Made by a program: the position numbers and the translations under genes
From: Pelotomaculum_B sp964543575
Lineage (GTDB): Bacteria; Bacillota; Desulfotomaculia; Desulfotomaculales; Pelotomaculaceae
DNA: 30,239 nucleotides
Direction of reading: 5' to 3'
Assembly: GCA_964543575.1 (NCBI GenBank)
Contig: CAZIYV010000024.1
Span: 1 to 30,239 of the forward strand
The notes under the pieces: generated by a model
Told to the model about the DNA's origin: nothing
Databases searched by the model: none
The model's input: the letters and a program-made list of their open reading frames with translations, nothing else
Shown: positions 30,222-30,239 of the stretch, piece by piece
How positions within the stretch are numbered: position 1 is the stretch's first letter
Layout: the number at the start of each line of letters is the position of its first letter

Positions 30222-30239
30222 AGCATATTTTTGTTGTAT

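Overview
The window reads like a mobile or defence-rich stretch of a Bacillota genome, most likely Clostridia (for example a Peptococcaceae-type organism). This is inferred from strong AGGAGG-type ribosome binding sites, frequent GTG and TTG starts, Gram-positive-style DnaD/DnaC-type phage replication genes and an HsmA-family remnant. No rRNA, tRNA or species marker is present, so the taxonomic call is soft. Base composition is mosaic: moderate in the large operon, markedly AT-rich in the HsdS-like gene, the DUF932-like gene and the gene at 24273, and GC-rich in the small genes and gene-poor DNA at 21.4-23.9 kb and in the replication module at 26.0-29.7 kb.

Region A (20805 down to the left edge, all on the minus strand) is one tightly packed run of 15 genes over about 20.8 kb, with most gaps below 40 bp and several overlaps. 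In transcription order they are: an MBL-fold hydrolase with a C-terminal domain resembling the AGS-C nucleotide-sensor domain; a four-segment membrane protein; a 643-aa protein with a single HsdS-like recognition domain; a 121-aa protein; an HsdM-type N6-adenine DNA methyltransferase; a two-domain HsdS-like specificity protein; two unrecognised proteins; a 1339-aa P-loop ATPase; another unrecognised protein; a NurA-like protein; a HerA-type ATPase; a small possible nuclease; a Ser/Thr kinase with TPR repeats; and a DUF932-like protein cut by the window edge. There is no HsdR. A modification enzyme plus specificity subunits, kinase, large ATPases and candidate nucleases is the ingredient list reported for MADS (methylation-associated defence system) and MADS-like loci. 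I read this as a MADS-like or new multi-gene anti-phage system: modification marks self DNA, the HerA/NurA-like pair and other ATPase or nuclease parts attack unmarked DNA, and the kinase may gate activation. A roughly 190-nt structured leader with mutually exclusive pairings around the first ribosome binding site precedes the operon.

Region B (about 21.0-24.3 kb) is gene-poor and hairpin-rich. It holds a small SWIM zinc-finger protein, a HigBA-type toxin-antitoxin pair with a promoter/operator palindrome, two terminators sharing a UACG tetraloop, and a GC-rich, hairpin-dense stretch without convincing genes that could be a large structured RNA on the minus strand.

Region C (24273-25850) is a lone AT-rich gene for a second MBL-fold protein with a long unrecognised N-terminal part.

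Region D (26002-29736, minus strand) is a phage- or element-type replication module: a winged-helix-like protein, a small membrane protein, a DnaD-like initiator carrying five palindromic iterons inside its own coding sequence, a DnaC/DnaI-like helicase loader, a RusA resolvase and small accessory proteins. At the right edge lies a decayed HsmA-family gene with a lost start codon and two in-frame stops.
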